A stretch of DNA of 64,000 nucleotides, taken from NCBI GenBank assembly GCA_947453825.1, contig CANGHN010000009.1, forward strand, positions 1 through 64,000. The letters run 5' to 3'. A program made the translations under genes and the position numbers. This document shows, in pieces, positions 7,635 to 16,030 of this stretch. The stretch comes from Betaproteobacteria bacterium (GTDB lineage: Bacteria > Pseudomonadota > Gammaproteobacteria > Burkholderiales > Burkholderiaceae). The notes under the pieces are model-generated. The model was not told where the DNA came from, did not search any database, and saw nothing but the letters and a program-made list of their open reading frames with translations. Position 1 is the stretch's first letter; each line of letters begins with the position of its first letter.

Positions 7635-8831
7635 ATGAGTACAGAATGCATAACCATTTTTAAGGGCGATACTAGCCGCTTAAAAAATAAGATTCCCATG
7701 GTAGATCGTCTATCTAAAGAATTTCATGAACAAGAAGTCAAAGATATTTTTGCAAAATCCTGGCTGATTATTGGCGACTCAAAAGAGTTGCTTAATAAAG
7801 GCGATTATTACGTTACAGACGTACCACCGCTCAAAGCATCGCTCATTGTCACGAGAGGAGAAGATGGCAAGGTGAGGGTATTTAGAAATATCTGTAGACA
7901 CCGTGGCGATAAATTGATTCATGAGGCATCCGGCTGCGCCAAGTTCTTTACCTGTAAGTTTCATGCTTGGAATTACTCCAATACTGGTAAGTTGGTTGGT
8001 GTCACAGACCAAGGCCAATTTAAAGATTTAAATAAAGAAGACTTAGGTTTAATTGAGATTCATTCAGAGGTATGGGAAGACATTGTTTTTGTTAACTTCC
8101 AAGAGAAACCAGATCAAACGCTGAAAGAGTGGCTGGGAGATATTAATGATCAGTACACCGGTTTCTCAGCAAATCGTGTGAAGGTGGCTGACCATCGTGT
8201 GGTTGTGAATACCAATTGGAACTTGGCCGTCAACGCATTTTGCGAGGGCTACCATAATTTGTTTATCCACAAAAATACCGTTCCAGATTATCAGGGTAGC
8301 CCCACTAATCCACATCGGCATAGGCCTTACTTAGAGGTTGGTGAACATTTTGGCCGATATTCTGCGCCTGGCAATCCTAATCACAAGCCTACTCCAGCAG
8401 AGGGCATTTTTTATCAGCATTCTCGTCCCATGTTTCCCTCTTTTGCCCATTTCGATATGGATGCATTGCCAGTCGGAGTTAATCCTTCTCGTTTTAAGCA
8501 GTGGGCTTTCGATATAGTGCATTTTTTTCCTAACGTAGTCATTGGGCCTCAAGCTAATACAAACTCCATCATGATGTTTTGGCCAATCTCTCATGACAAA
8601 ACCGATATTCGGGTTATGCGTTTTAGTTATAAAACAGATAAACCCTCTGATCGCATTGCACAAGCCCATTCCTTGGTCAGAAATCGTGAGGTTCTAAGGG
8701 AGGATCTAGCAACCATGGAAACTCAATTTCAGAGCATTATTAGTAATGGTTTGCCATTTATGTATTTATCAGAGCAGGAACAGCTACTCCAAAATCACTA
8801 TCGTGCTGCTGACGATATGCTCAAACGGTAA
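7635..8831 (+). CDS. Rieske non-heme iron oxygenase, alpha subunit
   Basis: 398 residues. The N-terminal Rieske domain carries Cys87-x-His89 and Cys107-x2-His110, which bind the [2Fe-2S] cluster. The C-terminal catalytic domain has AFCEGYHNLFIH with the iron ligands His207 and His212; the bridging residue before them is Glu204, as in carnitine/betaine-type oxygenases, rather than the usual Asp. No beta subunit, ferredoxin or reductase gene lies nearby, so electrons must come from proteins encoded elsewhere. It probably hydroxylates or demethylates the substrate taken in by the Bug receptors. The gap to the hydrolase gene is 12 bases. Confidence 0.92.
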   Translation: MSTECITIFKGDTSRLKNKIPMVDRLSKEFHEQEVKDIFAKSWLIIGDSKELLNKGDYYVTDVPPLKASLIVTRGEDGKVRVFRNICRHRGDKLIHEASGCAKFFTCKFHAWNYSNTGKLVGVTDQGQFKDLNKEDLGLIEIHSEVWEDIVFVNFQEKPDQTLKEWLGDINDQYTGFSANRVKVADHRVVVNTNWNLAVNAFCEGYHNLFIHKNTVPDYQGSPTNPHRHRPYLEVGEHFGRYSAPGNPNHKPTPAEGIFYQHSRPMFPSFAHFDMDALPVGVNPSRFKQWAFDIVHFFPNVVIGPQANTNSIMMFWPISHDKTDIRVMRFSYKTDKPSDRIAQAHSLVRNREVLREDLATMETQFQSIISNGLPFMYLSEQEQLLQNHYRAADDMLKR

Positions 8832-8842
8832 GGAATCTATCT

Positions 8843-9187
8843 ATGTCGAATAAACAATTACCAGCTGAATTTTCAGATTTAGATGTTTGGGTTCAGGATT
8901 GGGCCTTAACTAATGAAGCAGCACGCTATCAAAAGCTACATACAGTGACGCTTGAGCAACTAAAGCCATTTTACGAAGCCATTTTATTGCGAATTGATGC
9001 TGTGCTGACTTATCTGGATCAATATACGATTTCCAAACTACCACCCGATGCCCTAATCCTATACAACCTTGCAATGACTTTTGCTGAGACTGCTCATCCC
9101 CTAGATTTAAATTGGAAAGATGTCGACTTTCCAGACGCCTATCCGTGGCAAGGGTTTGAATTTAGAACCGTCAGCATTACTGGTTAA
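8843..9187 (+). CDS. Small conserved protein next to Rieske oxygenase, unknown function
   Basis: 114 residues, acidic, mostly helical, without signal peptide or membrane segment. LEQLKPFYEAILLRIDAVL followed by LPPDALILYNLAMTFAETA resembles short proteins often encoded beside Rieske oxygenase genes in proteobacterial catabolic clusters. It begins 11 bases after the oxygenase stop, so the two are probably co-translated; a role as partner or stabiliser is inference. No catalytic motif is visible. Confidence 0.7.
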   Translation: MSNKQLPAEFSDLDVWVQDWALTNEAARYQKLHTVTLEQLKPFYEAILLRIDAVLTYLDQYTISKLPPDALILYNLAMTFAETAHPLDLNWKDVDFPDAYPWQGFEFRTVSITG

Positions 9188-9237
9188 TAGTTTTTAATCA
9201 TTCAATTTTATCAACAGATCTTTTTAGAAAGTTCAAA

Positions 9238-9543
9238 ATGAGTAAAAGTATTTTTGTATTTGCTAGCTTTTATCCAAAAGCGAATCACGAAAGCCAAGTT
9301 CAAGAAATCTTAAAGGGAATGGTCGATCCTACAAGAGCTGAAGCTGGATGTCTGCGTTACGACTTATATACATCTACAAAAGATGGCGTTTCATTCCATT
9401 TGTTTGAGAACTATGCTGATGCTGCCGCTTTAGACTTTCATCGTCAAACTGCTCACTATAAAAACTATCGAGCAGTTATTGAGTCTTTATTAGATAAGCC
9501 GATTGGCGTCGTAGTGATGGATCCAATTAACGCCCTGAAATAA
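9238..9543 (+). CDS. ABM-domain monooxygenase (YgiN-like quinol monooxygenase)
   Basis: 101 residues forming one ferredoxin-like ABM domain (antibiotic biosynthesis monooxygenase, PF03992). Visible landmarks are FVFASFYPKANHESQVQEIL, ARAEAGCLRY-like TRAEAGCLRYDLY, FHLFENYADAAALDFHRQTAHY and a closing VVVMDP strand. Members act as cofactor-free oxygenases of quinols or bind reactive intermediates. Its position downstream of a Rieske oxygenase fits oxidation of a hydroxylated aromatic product. The 50-base gap before it contains no terminator. Confidence 0.85.
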   Translation: MSKSIFVFASFYPKANHESQVQEILKGMVDPTRAEAGCLRYDLYTSTKDGVSFHLFENYADAAALDFHRQTAHYKNYRAVIESLLDKPIGVVVMDPINALK

Positions 9544-9602
9544 CTGATCCCATCTACTTACTGCATAACAATAATTACTATCTTTCACGCTAGCTAGAAG
9601 AC

Positions 9603-10454
9603 ATGAACAATTTAAGAGAATTACTCAAACAGGGCAAGTTGATTACGGCGCCTGGTATCTACGATATGATTTCTGCACTATTAGCAGACAAAATGGGTTT
9701 TCAGGCACTGTATGTGACGGGTTACGGTACTGTGGCTTCGTATCTTGGCCTTCCCGATGCTGGTATCTCAACCTATACTGATATGCTTCATCGCGTTTCT
9801 CGATTTGCAGAGATGACCAAGACGCCTATTATTGCTGATGCCGATACAGGTTATGGCGGGCTTTTGAATGTTGCTCACACTGTTAAGGGTTATGAAAAGG
9901 CGGGAATTGCAGCGATTCAGCTCGAGGATCAAGAGTTCCCTAAAAAATGTGGCCATACCCCGGGTCGAAAAGTTATTCCCATCAATGATATGGTTCGCAA
10001 GATTAAAGTGGCGTGCGATGCCAGAACGAGCAAAGACTTTTTAATTGTGGCGCGAACTGATGCACGGACCTCACTGGGTCTTGACGAAGCCCTACGTCGT
10101 GGCGAGGCCTACTCAAAAGCAGGTGCAGATATTATTTTTATCGAGTCACCCGAGAGTGAAGAGGAAATGAAAAAGATCTGCTCCACTTTTGACAAGCCCA
10201 CCTTGGCCAATATTGTTCATGGCGGTAAGACCCCCATTTTGAATGCAAGTCAATTGCAAGATATCGGCTACTCCATTGCCATTCATCCTGTTGCTGGCTT
10301 TTTATCGGCTGCTGCTGCAATGGAAAAGGCTTATACCGGTCTAAAGGAGTCCGGTCAGATACCGGCTTCCGTGGACTTGTACTCATTTGCCAAGTTCAAT
10401 GAATTAATTGGTTTTCCAGAAATTTGGGAATTTGATAAACGATACGCTGAATAG
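9603..10454 (+). CDS. Isocitrate lyase/PEP mutase family C-C lyase
   Basis: 283 residues, a single TIM barrel. DADTGYGG holds the Mg-binding Asp79/Asp81; the active-site loop reads K114-K-C-G-H118, the signature of true lyases (isocitrate and methylisocitrate lyase, dimethylmalate lyase) with the catalytic Cys, and ARTDAR follows. The length suits 2-methylisocitrate lyase or 2,3-dimethylmalate lyase; which 2-hydroxy-di/tricarboxylate it cleaves is open. It would deliver pyruvate or succinate from the operon's substrate. Its first 44 bases are repeated as a relic at 5392-5435. Confidence 0.88.
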   Translation: MNNLRELLKQGKLITAPGIYDMISALLADKMGFQALYVTGYGTVASYLGLPDAGISTYTDMLHRVSRFAEMTKTPIIADADTGYGGLLNVAHTVKGYEKAGIAAIQLEDQEFPKKCGHTPGRKVIPINDMVRKIKVACDARTSKDFLIVARTDARTSLGLDEALRRGEAYSKAGADIIFIESPESEEEMKKICSTFDKPTLANIVHGGKTPILNASQLQDIGYSIAIHPVAGFLSAAAAMEKAYTGLKESGQIPASVDLYSFAKFNELIGFPEIWEFDKRYAE

Positions 10455-10504
10455 TCACTTCATCCATCTTTTTTGCCATCGATATTCAATCAGAGATCTC
10501 ACTC

Positions 10505-11473
10505 ATGAATTTATTCCTCACACGCATTAAGTTTAGCTTGCTACTTGCTTTATTTACCGGGCTAGTGCACGCTCAACCTTACCCAAGTAAGCCTATCAAG
10601 TTGGTCATACCTTATGCAGTAGGTGGCGGCACTGATATTTCTACACGAGTCATGGTGAAATACCTTGATCCTCGTTTAAATCAACCAATCTTTATTGAGA
10701 ACAAGGGTGGGGCGGGTAGTACGATCGGTACAGAGGCAGTCGTTCGCTCTGATCCTGATGGATATACCCTTTTAGCTAACACTGACACCATTGTTCTGGC
10801 ACCATTACTTTTTTCTAAAATTAATTTTGATGTACGTAAAGATTTAACCCCGATCTCTTTTTATGCAAGCGCGCCCATTGTTTTAGTGGCCAATCCCAAC
10901 TTTCCGGCAAAAGATGTTAAAGAGTTGATTGCTTATGCCAAGAAGAATCCTGGCAAGGTTGCATTGGCAACATCGGGTGCCGGCTCACCACACGACTTAG
11001 CTGGCATGCTATTTACCAACCGTGCCAATATTGAAGTTAATGAAATACCATATAAAGGTAATGGACCTGCGTTAATCGATACGATTGCAGGCCATGTGGA
11101 TATTGGAATGTTTACCTTATCTCAGGTGCAGCCCTATGCCCAAGCCGGTAAAGTCAAAATCTTGGCTGTCATTAGCCCTCAAAGATCAGTACTGGCACCA
11201 GATATTCCGTCTCTAGCGGAAAGTGGTATCCCAAATATGGAAGTGAGCTCTCGTTATCTTGTCATGGTGCCTGCAAAAACTCCTAAGCCTGTTGTTAAAA
11301 GACTGGAAACAGCTTTCTCTGAACTGTATGGCGATAAGCAGTATCGCGCAGAGATGGAGGGCCTCGGATTTGAGATCAGATATACGACATCCGAAGATAC
11401 TGCAGCTATTTTACAAAAAGAGTACGACAAATTTGCGCCGATTTTGAAGGCTGCAAACGTTAAGCCACAATAA
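10505..11473 (+). CDS. Second Bug-family periplasmic solute receptor
   Basis: 322 residues. Signal peptide about 1-23 (cut after VHA) precedes QPYPSKPIKLVIPYAVGGGTDISTR, the Bug signature; IENKGGAGSTIGTEAVVRSDPDGYT, GSPHDLAGMLF and MVPAKTPKPVVKRL follow. It is clearly a paralogue of the receptor at 5438 but diverged through most of its length, so the two probably recognise different ligands. No permease gene adjoins it. It follows the lyase gene by 50 bases, the same order (lyase start, then Bug) as the relic and Bug gene at 5.4 kb. Confidence 0.9.
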   Translation: MNLFLTRIKFSLLLALFTGLVHAQPYPSKPIKLVIPYAVGGGTDISTRVMVKYLDPRLNQPIFIENKGGAGSTIGTEAVVRSDPDGYTLLANTDTIVLAPLLFSKINFDVRKDLTPISFYASAPIVLVANPNFPAKDVKELIAYAKKNPGKVALATSGAGSPHDLAGMLFTNRANIEVNEIPYKGNGPALIDTIAGHVDIGMFTLSQVQPYAQAGKVKILAVISPQRSVLAPDIPSLAESGIPNMEVSSRYLVMVPAKTPKPVVKRLETAFSELYGDKQYRAEMEGLGFEIRYTTSEDTAAILQKEYDKFAPILKAANVKPQ

Positions 11474-11499
11474 TTAAATAAACCAAAAGAAAGGGTTTT

Positions 11500-12237
11500 A
11501 TGTCTAGACTAGATATCAAAGCAGATGCGCGCAGAACGTTTGAGGTTTGCAAATCTGGTGGCATTGCTATTTTTCCAGTAGATGTTGGTTACACCATGAT
11601 TAGCGGCTCCAGGGAGGGCCTGAAGAAAATATTTAATGCTAAGCAGCGCGGTGGCCATAAGCGTAATGCCTTAATTTGCGATATGGAAACCCAACGCGAG
11701 CTCCATATGCTTGATAAGCGCGGTCAAGAGATGATTGAAGTGATCACACAAGATTACAACCTGCCATTGGGTCCGATTGCTACGTATCGCACCGATCATC
11801 CTTTAATGAAGAAAATTGATCCCAATGCACTTGCTGCTAGCACAGCTGGCGGTACATTGGCAATGCTAGTGAATGCAGGACCATTTCATGCGGAAATTAC
11901 CAAGCTGAGTCGTGAAGAGGTGCACCCTTTATTTGGTTCATCTGCGAACTTAACGGGTACTGGTACAAAGTTCAGGGTAGAGGATATTCAGGATGAGTTG
12001 ACCAGTATTGCTGATGTGATCATTGATTATGGTCTGCGCAAATATCATATGTATAGACGGTCTGCGACCTTAATTAACTTTGAAACTATGCAAGTAGTGC
12101 GGATGGGTGTTTGTTATGAGCAGATCTCCGATATTTTGAGAAGGCACTACAAAATTGAGTTGCCACCCGATCAATCAGTTGATCTGAATCCATCAGGCCA
12201 TACCAACGAGTTTGGTTTACCGATAGTAACCGCCTAG
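11500..12237 (+). CDS. Sua5/YciO/YrdC/YwlC-family protein
   Basis: 245 residues with the YrdC nucleotide-binding fold: CKSGGIAIFPVDVGYTMIS near the start, IFNAKQRGGHKRN (the K-R segment that holds ATP and bicarbonate in TsaC), LPLGPIATYR, and PLFGSSANLTGTG. It differs from housekeeping TsaC/Sua5 in its linkers and lacks the Sua5 C-terminal domain, so a paralogous role in a catabolic operon is likelier than tRNA t6A synthesis. It is the last gene of the 5.4-12.3 kb operon, 26 bases after the Bug gene and followed by a strong terminator. Confidence 0.75.
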   Translation: MSRLDIKADARRTFEVCKSGGIAIFPVDVGYTMISGSREGLKKIFNAKQRGGHKRNALICDMETQRELHMLDKRGQEMIEVITQDYNLPLGPIATYRTDHPLMKKIDPNALAASTAGGTLAMLVNAGPFHAEITKLSREEVHPLFGSSANLTGTGTKFRVEDIQDELTSIADVIIDYGLRKYHMYRRSATLINFETMQVVRMGVCYEQISDILRRHYKIELPPDQSVDLNPSGHTNEFGLPIVTA

Positions 12238-12260
12238 TAAAGAGCATTTCTTCAAATTGA

Positions 12261-12299
12261 TTGCCCTCTGATTGAGAGATCGGAGGGCAAAGTCTTTTT
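12261..12299 (+). terminator. Intrinsic terminator of the catabolic operon
   Basis: A 12-base-pair stem (TTGCCCTC-T-GAT with ATC-G-GAGGGCAA, one T-G wobble), loop TGAGAG, then a T-rich tail at 12293-12299. It begins 23 bases after the YrdC-like stop codon. Confidence 0.85.
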
Positions 12300-12350
12300 A
12301 CCCTTAACTAGTTGCTTTGCAAGAGCCATGCACTCACTAGGTGCATAAAT

Positions 12351-12379
12351 TAAGCCAAATAAGCCAAAATAAGCCTAAA
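12351..12379 (+). repeat. Three tandem TAAGCCAAA-type repeats upstream of the flagellin promoter
   Basis: Units at 12351-12359, 12360-12369 and 12370-12379 (TAAGCCAAA, TAAGCCAAAA, TAAGCCTAAA). The last unit supplies the TAAA of the sigma-28 -35 element. They could be an activator or repressor site phased with the promoter, or a chance slippage product. Confidence 0.5.
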
Positions 12380-12402
12380 CATATTCTAAATACAGCCGTA
12401 AT
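12376..12402 (+). promoter_or_regulatory. Sigma-28 (FliA) promoter of the flagellin gene
   Basis: TAAA at 12376-12379, exactly 15 bases, then GCCGTAAT at 12395-12402, against the consensus TAAA-N15-GCCGATAA. Transcription would start about 12409, giving a leader of about 65 bases before the flagellin ATG. Confidence 0.75.
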
Positions 12403-12473
12403 AGAAGCGTTAGGCCTTTTTTCATCTATAGAAAAGAGGGTACTTTGTCGTACCTTGAGAGAAATGATTTGAT

Positions 12474-14090
12474 ATGTCAGTTGTTTTAAATACCAATATG
12501 GCCTCGCTGTATGCTCAAAAGAGCTTAAGTACAGCACAAACCGAGCTTGCGAGTTCGGTTCAACGCCTATCGTCTGGGACAAGAATCAATAGTAGTAAAG
12601 ATGATGGTGCTGGCTATGCAGTTTCCCAGGGTATTGCCTCTACCAAAAATATTGCAGACCAATCCGTGAGGAATGTACAAGATGCAATCTCCACGGTTCA
12701 AATAGCGCAAGGTGCCTTAGAGCTTGTTAGCAAAATGTTGCAACGAGTTCTTACCCTTGCAACACAAAAGGAGGATGGGTCTTTATCTACATCGCAGAAA
12801 TCCTCCATCAATTCTGAAATTGTTAGCCTTCTTAATGAAGTGAATAAGGTTCAATCTCGTACCAAGCTACAAAATAGTCAAAATGCATTATTTGGATCTA
12901 CTGAGTATTTCTCGACAGGAAATACATCTTTAAGTAGCATCAATATTGCAGCGCTATCATTGGGCGGCACCGGTTCATACACCCCATCAAATGCCGCGCT
13001 TGTTCAAGGACAAACGTATAGTCTTAATATTGCCGACTCTTCCCCCATTAGCGGTAGCTTAAGTTATATAGTTCTTGACAGTAGCTGGATTTCTGGGGGC
13101 AGCGTTAATGCCGAAGGAATTACCTTTCAATACAACGCCTCAAACACAATTACCCCATCTGCTGGGACAAGTGTTTGGTATTTACCTCATGCGCTCTATC
13201 AACTTCAGGCCATTAGAGTTCAAAATAGCGCTCTAGCAAATGTTGGCGATGCCATCTATATCAATGGTGTAAACAAGAATACAACAGTCATGAGCATTAT
13301 TGATGGTAATACTATTGTGACAAGCCTCAATAAAAACATGACTGATAATACGAATCCAATTGGAATTTCAGCTGGAAATACAGTGTCCTTTGGAAGTGCT
13401 GTTGCGACAGGTACATTAGCATTGGATAACAGCACGCTTCCAGCAAGAACGATCTATTTTGATAACAGGACAGATTTTGCAAAGGCGGGTGGAAATTTGG
13501 TTAGTGGTGCTTACAATGGCCCAACAATCTTATCCACAACACAATGGTCTGCAATTTACGACACTAATCTGTCGCTTGATGGTAGCCCAAATCCCAGTGT
13601 TTGGTATCACACGACTATCGCCTCAGCATCTGCAATATCCACTGGAGGTCTTGGCTTAGTGGCTGATGCAGGATTTACTGCAACGTCTGCACATGATGCA
13701 GGCTTCATCACTAACTCAGATTACTACGATGGTAGTGGCAATATATTAAATTTATCCTCAAGCTCTGTAGATTCATTATCAAAAAGAAATATCTTTAACG
13801 CTATTGCACAAAATTCGGCTAATTACTCTGATCTTGGATCCCAGTTAAATCGCCTAGACTATATTGTCGACAATCTCCAAACACTATCAAACAATTTAGC
13901 GGAGGCTCAAAGCCGCATCCTAGATACCAATTACGCAGCAGAGACTTCTGCGCTGACTCGCGGGCAAATCTTGCAGCAAGCCAGCACCTCAGCACTAGCT
14001 GCAGCCAATATGGCCCCTAATGTGGCTCTCAATATCCTCAATAATGATGGCCTTAGCAATGACTCCAAGACTCGATTAAGGGGCGGTTAA
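12474..14090 (+). CDS. fliC: Flagellin
   Basis: 538 residues. The conserved N-terminal D0/D1 part (about 1-140: VLNTNMASLYAQKSL, QRLSSGTRINSSKDDGAGYAV, VQDAISTVQIAQGALE) and C-terminal D1/D0 part (about 450-522: LGSQLNRLDYIVDNLQ, ILDTNYAAETSALTRGQILQQ) enclose a large variable central region rich in Ser, Thr, Asn and Gly with no family I recognise. The usual end (VLSLLR) is replaced by NVALNIL plus 16 extra residues (NNDGLSNDSKTRLRGG). It is exported by the flagellar type III system and forms the filament. It stands alone: no other flagellar gene is in the window. Driven by the sigma-28 promoter above. Confidence 0.95.
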   Translation: MSVVLNTNMASLYAQKSLSTAQTELASSVQRLSSGTRINSSKDDGAGYAVSQGIASTKNIADQSVRNVQDAISTVQIAQGALELVSKMLQRVLTLATQKEDGSLSTSQKSSINSEIVSLLNEVNKVQSRTKLQNSQNALFGSTEYFSTGNTSLSSINIAALSLGGTGSYTPSNAALVQGQTYSLNIADSSPISGSLSYIVLDSSWISGGSVNAEGITFQYNASNTITPSAGTSVWYLPHALYQLQAIRVQNSALANVGDAIYINGVNKNTTVMSIIDGNTIVTSLNKNMTDNTNPIGISAGNTVSFGSAVATGTLALDNSTLPARTIYFDNRTDFAKAGGNLVSGAYNGPTILSTTQWSAIYDTNLSLDGSPNPSVWYHTTIASASAISTGGLGLVADAGFTATSAHDAGFITNSDYYDGSGNILNLSSSSVDSLSKRNIFNAIAQNSANYSDLGSQLNRLDYIVDNLQTLSNNLAEAQSRILDTNYAAETSALTRGQILQQASTSALAAANMAPNVALNILNNDGLSNDSKTRLRGG

Positions 14091-14107
14091 TTTATCCACA
14101 GACTCCC

Positions 14108-14132
14108 AAAACCACCTCATAGAGGTGGTTTT
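14108..14132 (+). terminator. Flagellin terminator
   Basis: Perfect 11-base-pair stem AAAACCACCTC / GAGGTGGTTTT with loop ATA, 17 bases after the flagellin stop; the T's of the right arm followed by TCTCTT serve as the U-rich tail. Confidence 0.85.
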
Positions 14133-14282
14133 CTCTTGTGCACGCTATTTAGACACTTTATTCACTGTTTTTATAGGTATTAGCCCCAAATAAGCGCTGT
14201 AAAAGCAGGGCGACACTGTAATATTTGCTATAAATGAAGTTGTAGCTATTTAGAAGCAATAGTAGATAACAGGAGAATACTC

Positions 14283-15197
14283 ATGAAGCACAAGAATTTC
14301 ATTAAAACGGGCCTTATTGCTGCAGGTTTATTGTTTGGCGCACTAAGCGCCCATGCTGCTAGTCCAACCTTGGACAAGATTAAGTCAACCGGCGCGGTCA
14401 CCATGGGCGTCCGTGAGTCTTCCATTCCAATGTCATACACCATTGGGGATAGTCGCTTTGATGGTTTCCACGTTGAAGTTTGCCGGATGATTCTGACTGA
14501 TATCAAAGATAAATTAGGCTTGAGCACTTTACGCATTAATTATCAACCTGTTACTTCGCAAAACCGCGTGCCTTTAGTGCAAAACGGTACTGTTGATATT
14601 GAGTGCGGTACGACAACTAATAATACAAACCGCGCAAAAGATGTCAGCTTTGCGAATACGCTTTATATCGAAGAGGTTCGTATTGCTGTTAAAGCCAATT
14701 CTGGAATTACTTCCATTGGCCAATTGGCAGGTAAAAAAGTAGCGACTACCACTGGTACTACTTCAGTACAACTCTTGCGTAAACATGAGAAGGCGACTGG
14801 CGTGAACTTTGATGAGGTATTTGGCAAAGATCATGCGGATAGCTTCTTGTTACTTGAGTCTGGCCGTGCAGACGCATTTGTAATGGATGGATCTATTTTG
14901 GCCGGTAATATTGCGAATTCAAAAAATCCAAAAGACTATAAGATTGTCGGCGAAGTATTGAGCACTGAGCCAATTGCAATTATGGTTCGTAAGGATGATC
15001 CAGAATTTAAAGCTGCTGTAAATGCAGCGATTGCAAAAATTGTTGCCAACGGTAAGATGCCAGGCCTGTGGGATAAATGGTTCTTAAAACCGATTCCTCC
15101 AAAGAACGTCATCGTTGGTCTTGAGTTATCTCCAGCAACTAAAAATGCTTGGGCCAATTTGAACGACAAACCTGCAGAAGATTACAACAAGAAGTAA
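14283..15197 (+). CDS. gltI: Glutamate/aspartate ABC transporter, periplasmic binding protein
   Basis: 304 residues with a signal peptide (about 1-25, cut near AHA-AS). The SBP_bac_3 fold is marked by LDKIKSTGAVTMGVRESSIPMSY, FDGFHVEVCRMI, VDIECGTTTNNTNRAKDVSFA and a closing GLWDKWFLKPIPPKN, all as in GltI of Escherichia coli. It captures glutamate and aspartate and hands them to GltJK. First gene of gltIJKL. The preceding gap holds a TATAAA (14229-14234) that could be the -10, and AGGAGA before the ATG. Confidence 0.93.
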   Translation: MKHKNFIKTGLIAAGLLFGALSAHAASPTLDKIKSTGAVTMGVRESSIPMSYTIGDSRFDGFHVEVCRMILTDIKDKLGLSTLRINYQPVTSQNRVPLVQNGTVDIECGTTTNNTNRAKDVSFANTLYIEEVRIAVKANSGITSIGQLAGKKVATTTGTTSVQLLRKHEKATGVNFDEVFGKDHADSFLLLESGRADAFVMDGSILAGNIANSKNPKDYKIVGEVLSTEPIAIMVRKDDPEFKAAVNAAIAKIVANGKMPGLWDKWFLKPIPPKNVIVGLELSPATKNAWANLNDKPAEDYNKK

Positions 15198-15247
15198 TTG
15201 AACATCTTCAAATCAATCCATAAACCAATGCAATCTTCAGCGTGTCT

Positions 15248-16030
15248 ATGGATTTAGAAATCTTTTGTAGAAGTACCTTAGATGGAGAAGCAGTTGAGCA
15301 CTGCTTCTCCTCTTTATTTGGTCTTGCGCACAATACTGATCCTAGTTACCTCGATTGGTTAATGAAAGCGTGGGGCTGGACTCTGGCTGTTGCAGCGCTC
15401 AGCTTAGTGATTGCAATGACTCTTGGTCTTGTGATGGGTACACTGCGGACTCTGCCGCTGGATGGCACTCTCAATAAATGGTTAGTCAGATGTTCAACTG
15501 CCTGGGTTGAGCTCTTTAGAAATATTCCGATTTTGGTACAAGTTTTTCTTTGGTACCACGTAATACCAGCATTCGTTTTGCCGCTAAAGGCGCTGCCCTC
15601 ATATTGGTTGGTCAGCATTGCCCTCGGCTTTTTTACCTCTGCACGTATTGCTGAGCAGGTTAGAGCGGGCATTCAGTCCTTACCAAGTGGGCAAAAGGCT
15701 GCTGCCACTGCATTAGGTCTCACAACTACGCAAAGTTATCGCTATGTCATTCTGCCAATGGCTTTGCGGATTGTGATTCCGCCACTCACCTCTGAGAGTA
15801 TGAATTTGATTAAAAACTCTTCAGTAGCTTTTGCTGTTTCTGTACCCGAGTTAACGCTTTTTGCTATGCAGGCGCAAGAAGAGACTTCGCGTGGCGTAGA
15901 AATTTATCTGGCTGTAACACTGTTGTATGCGCTTTCTGCTTTTTCTGTGAACCGTGTCATGGCCCAAATAGAAAAGAGAACGCGTATTCCAGGATTTATT
16001 GCTCCGAGTAGCGAAGCGGGGGCTCACTAA
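15248..16030 (+). CDS. gltJ: Glutamate/aspartate ABC transporter permease GltJ
   Basis: About 260 residues from the ATG at 15248; a GTG six bases earlier is in frame. It has several membrane helices and the HisM-type permease signature (EQVRAGIQSLPSGQKAAATALGLTTTQSYRYVILPMALR), whose EAA loop contacts the ATPase GltL. The N-terminal cytoplasmic segment with two cysteines is normal for GltJ. Its stop overlaps the start of gltK as TAATG, so the two permease subunits are translationally coupled. Confidence 0.92.
   Translation: MDLEIFCRSTLDGEAVEHCFSSLFGLAHNTDPSYLDWLMKAWGWTLAVAALSLVIAMTLGLVMGTLRTLPLDGTLNKWLVRCSTAWVELFRNIPILVQVFLWYHVIPAFVLPLKALPSYWLVSIALGFFTSARIAEQVRAGIQSLPSGQKAAATALGLTTTQSYRYVILPMALRIVIPPLTSESMNLIKNSSVAFAVSVPELTLFAMQAQEETSRGVEIYLAVTLLYALSAFSVNRVMAQIEKRTRIPGFIAPSSEAGAH

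Noticed and set aside
12351-12379. CRISPR-like short repeats
   Set aside because: Three 9-10-base units without spacers; a promoter-linked tandem repeat, not a CRISPR.
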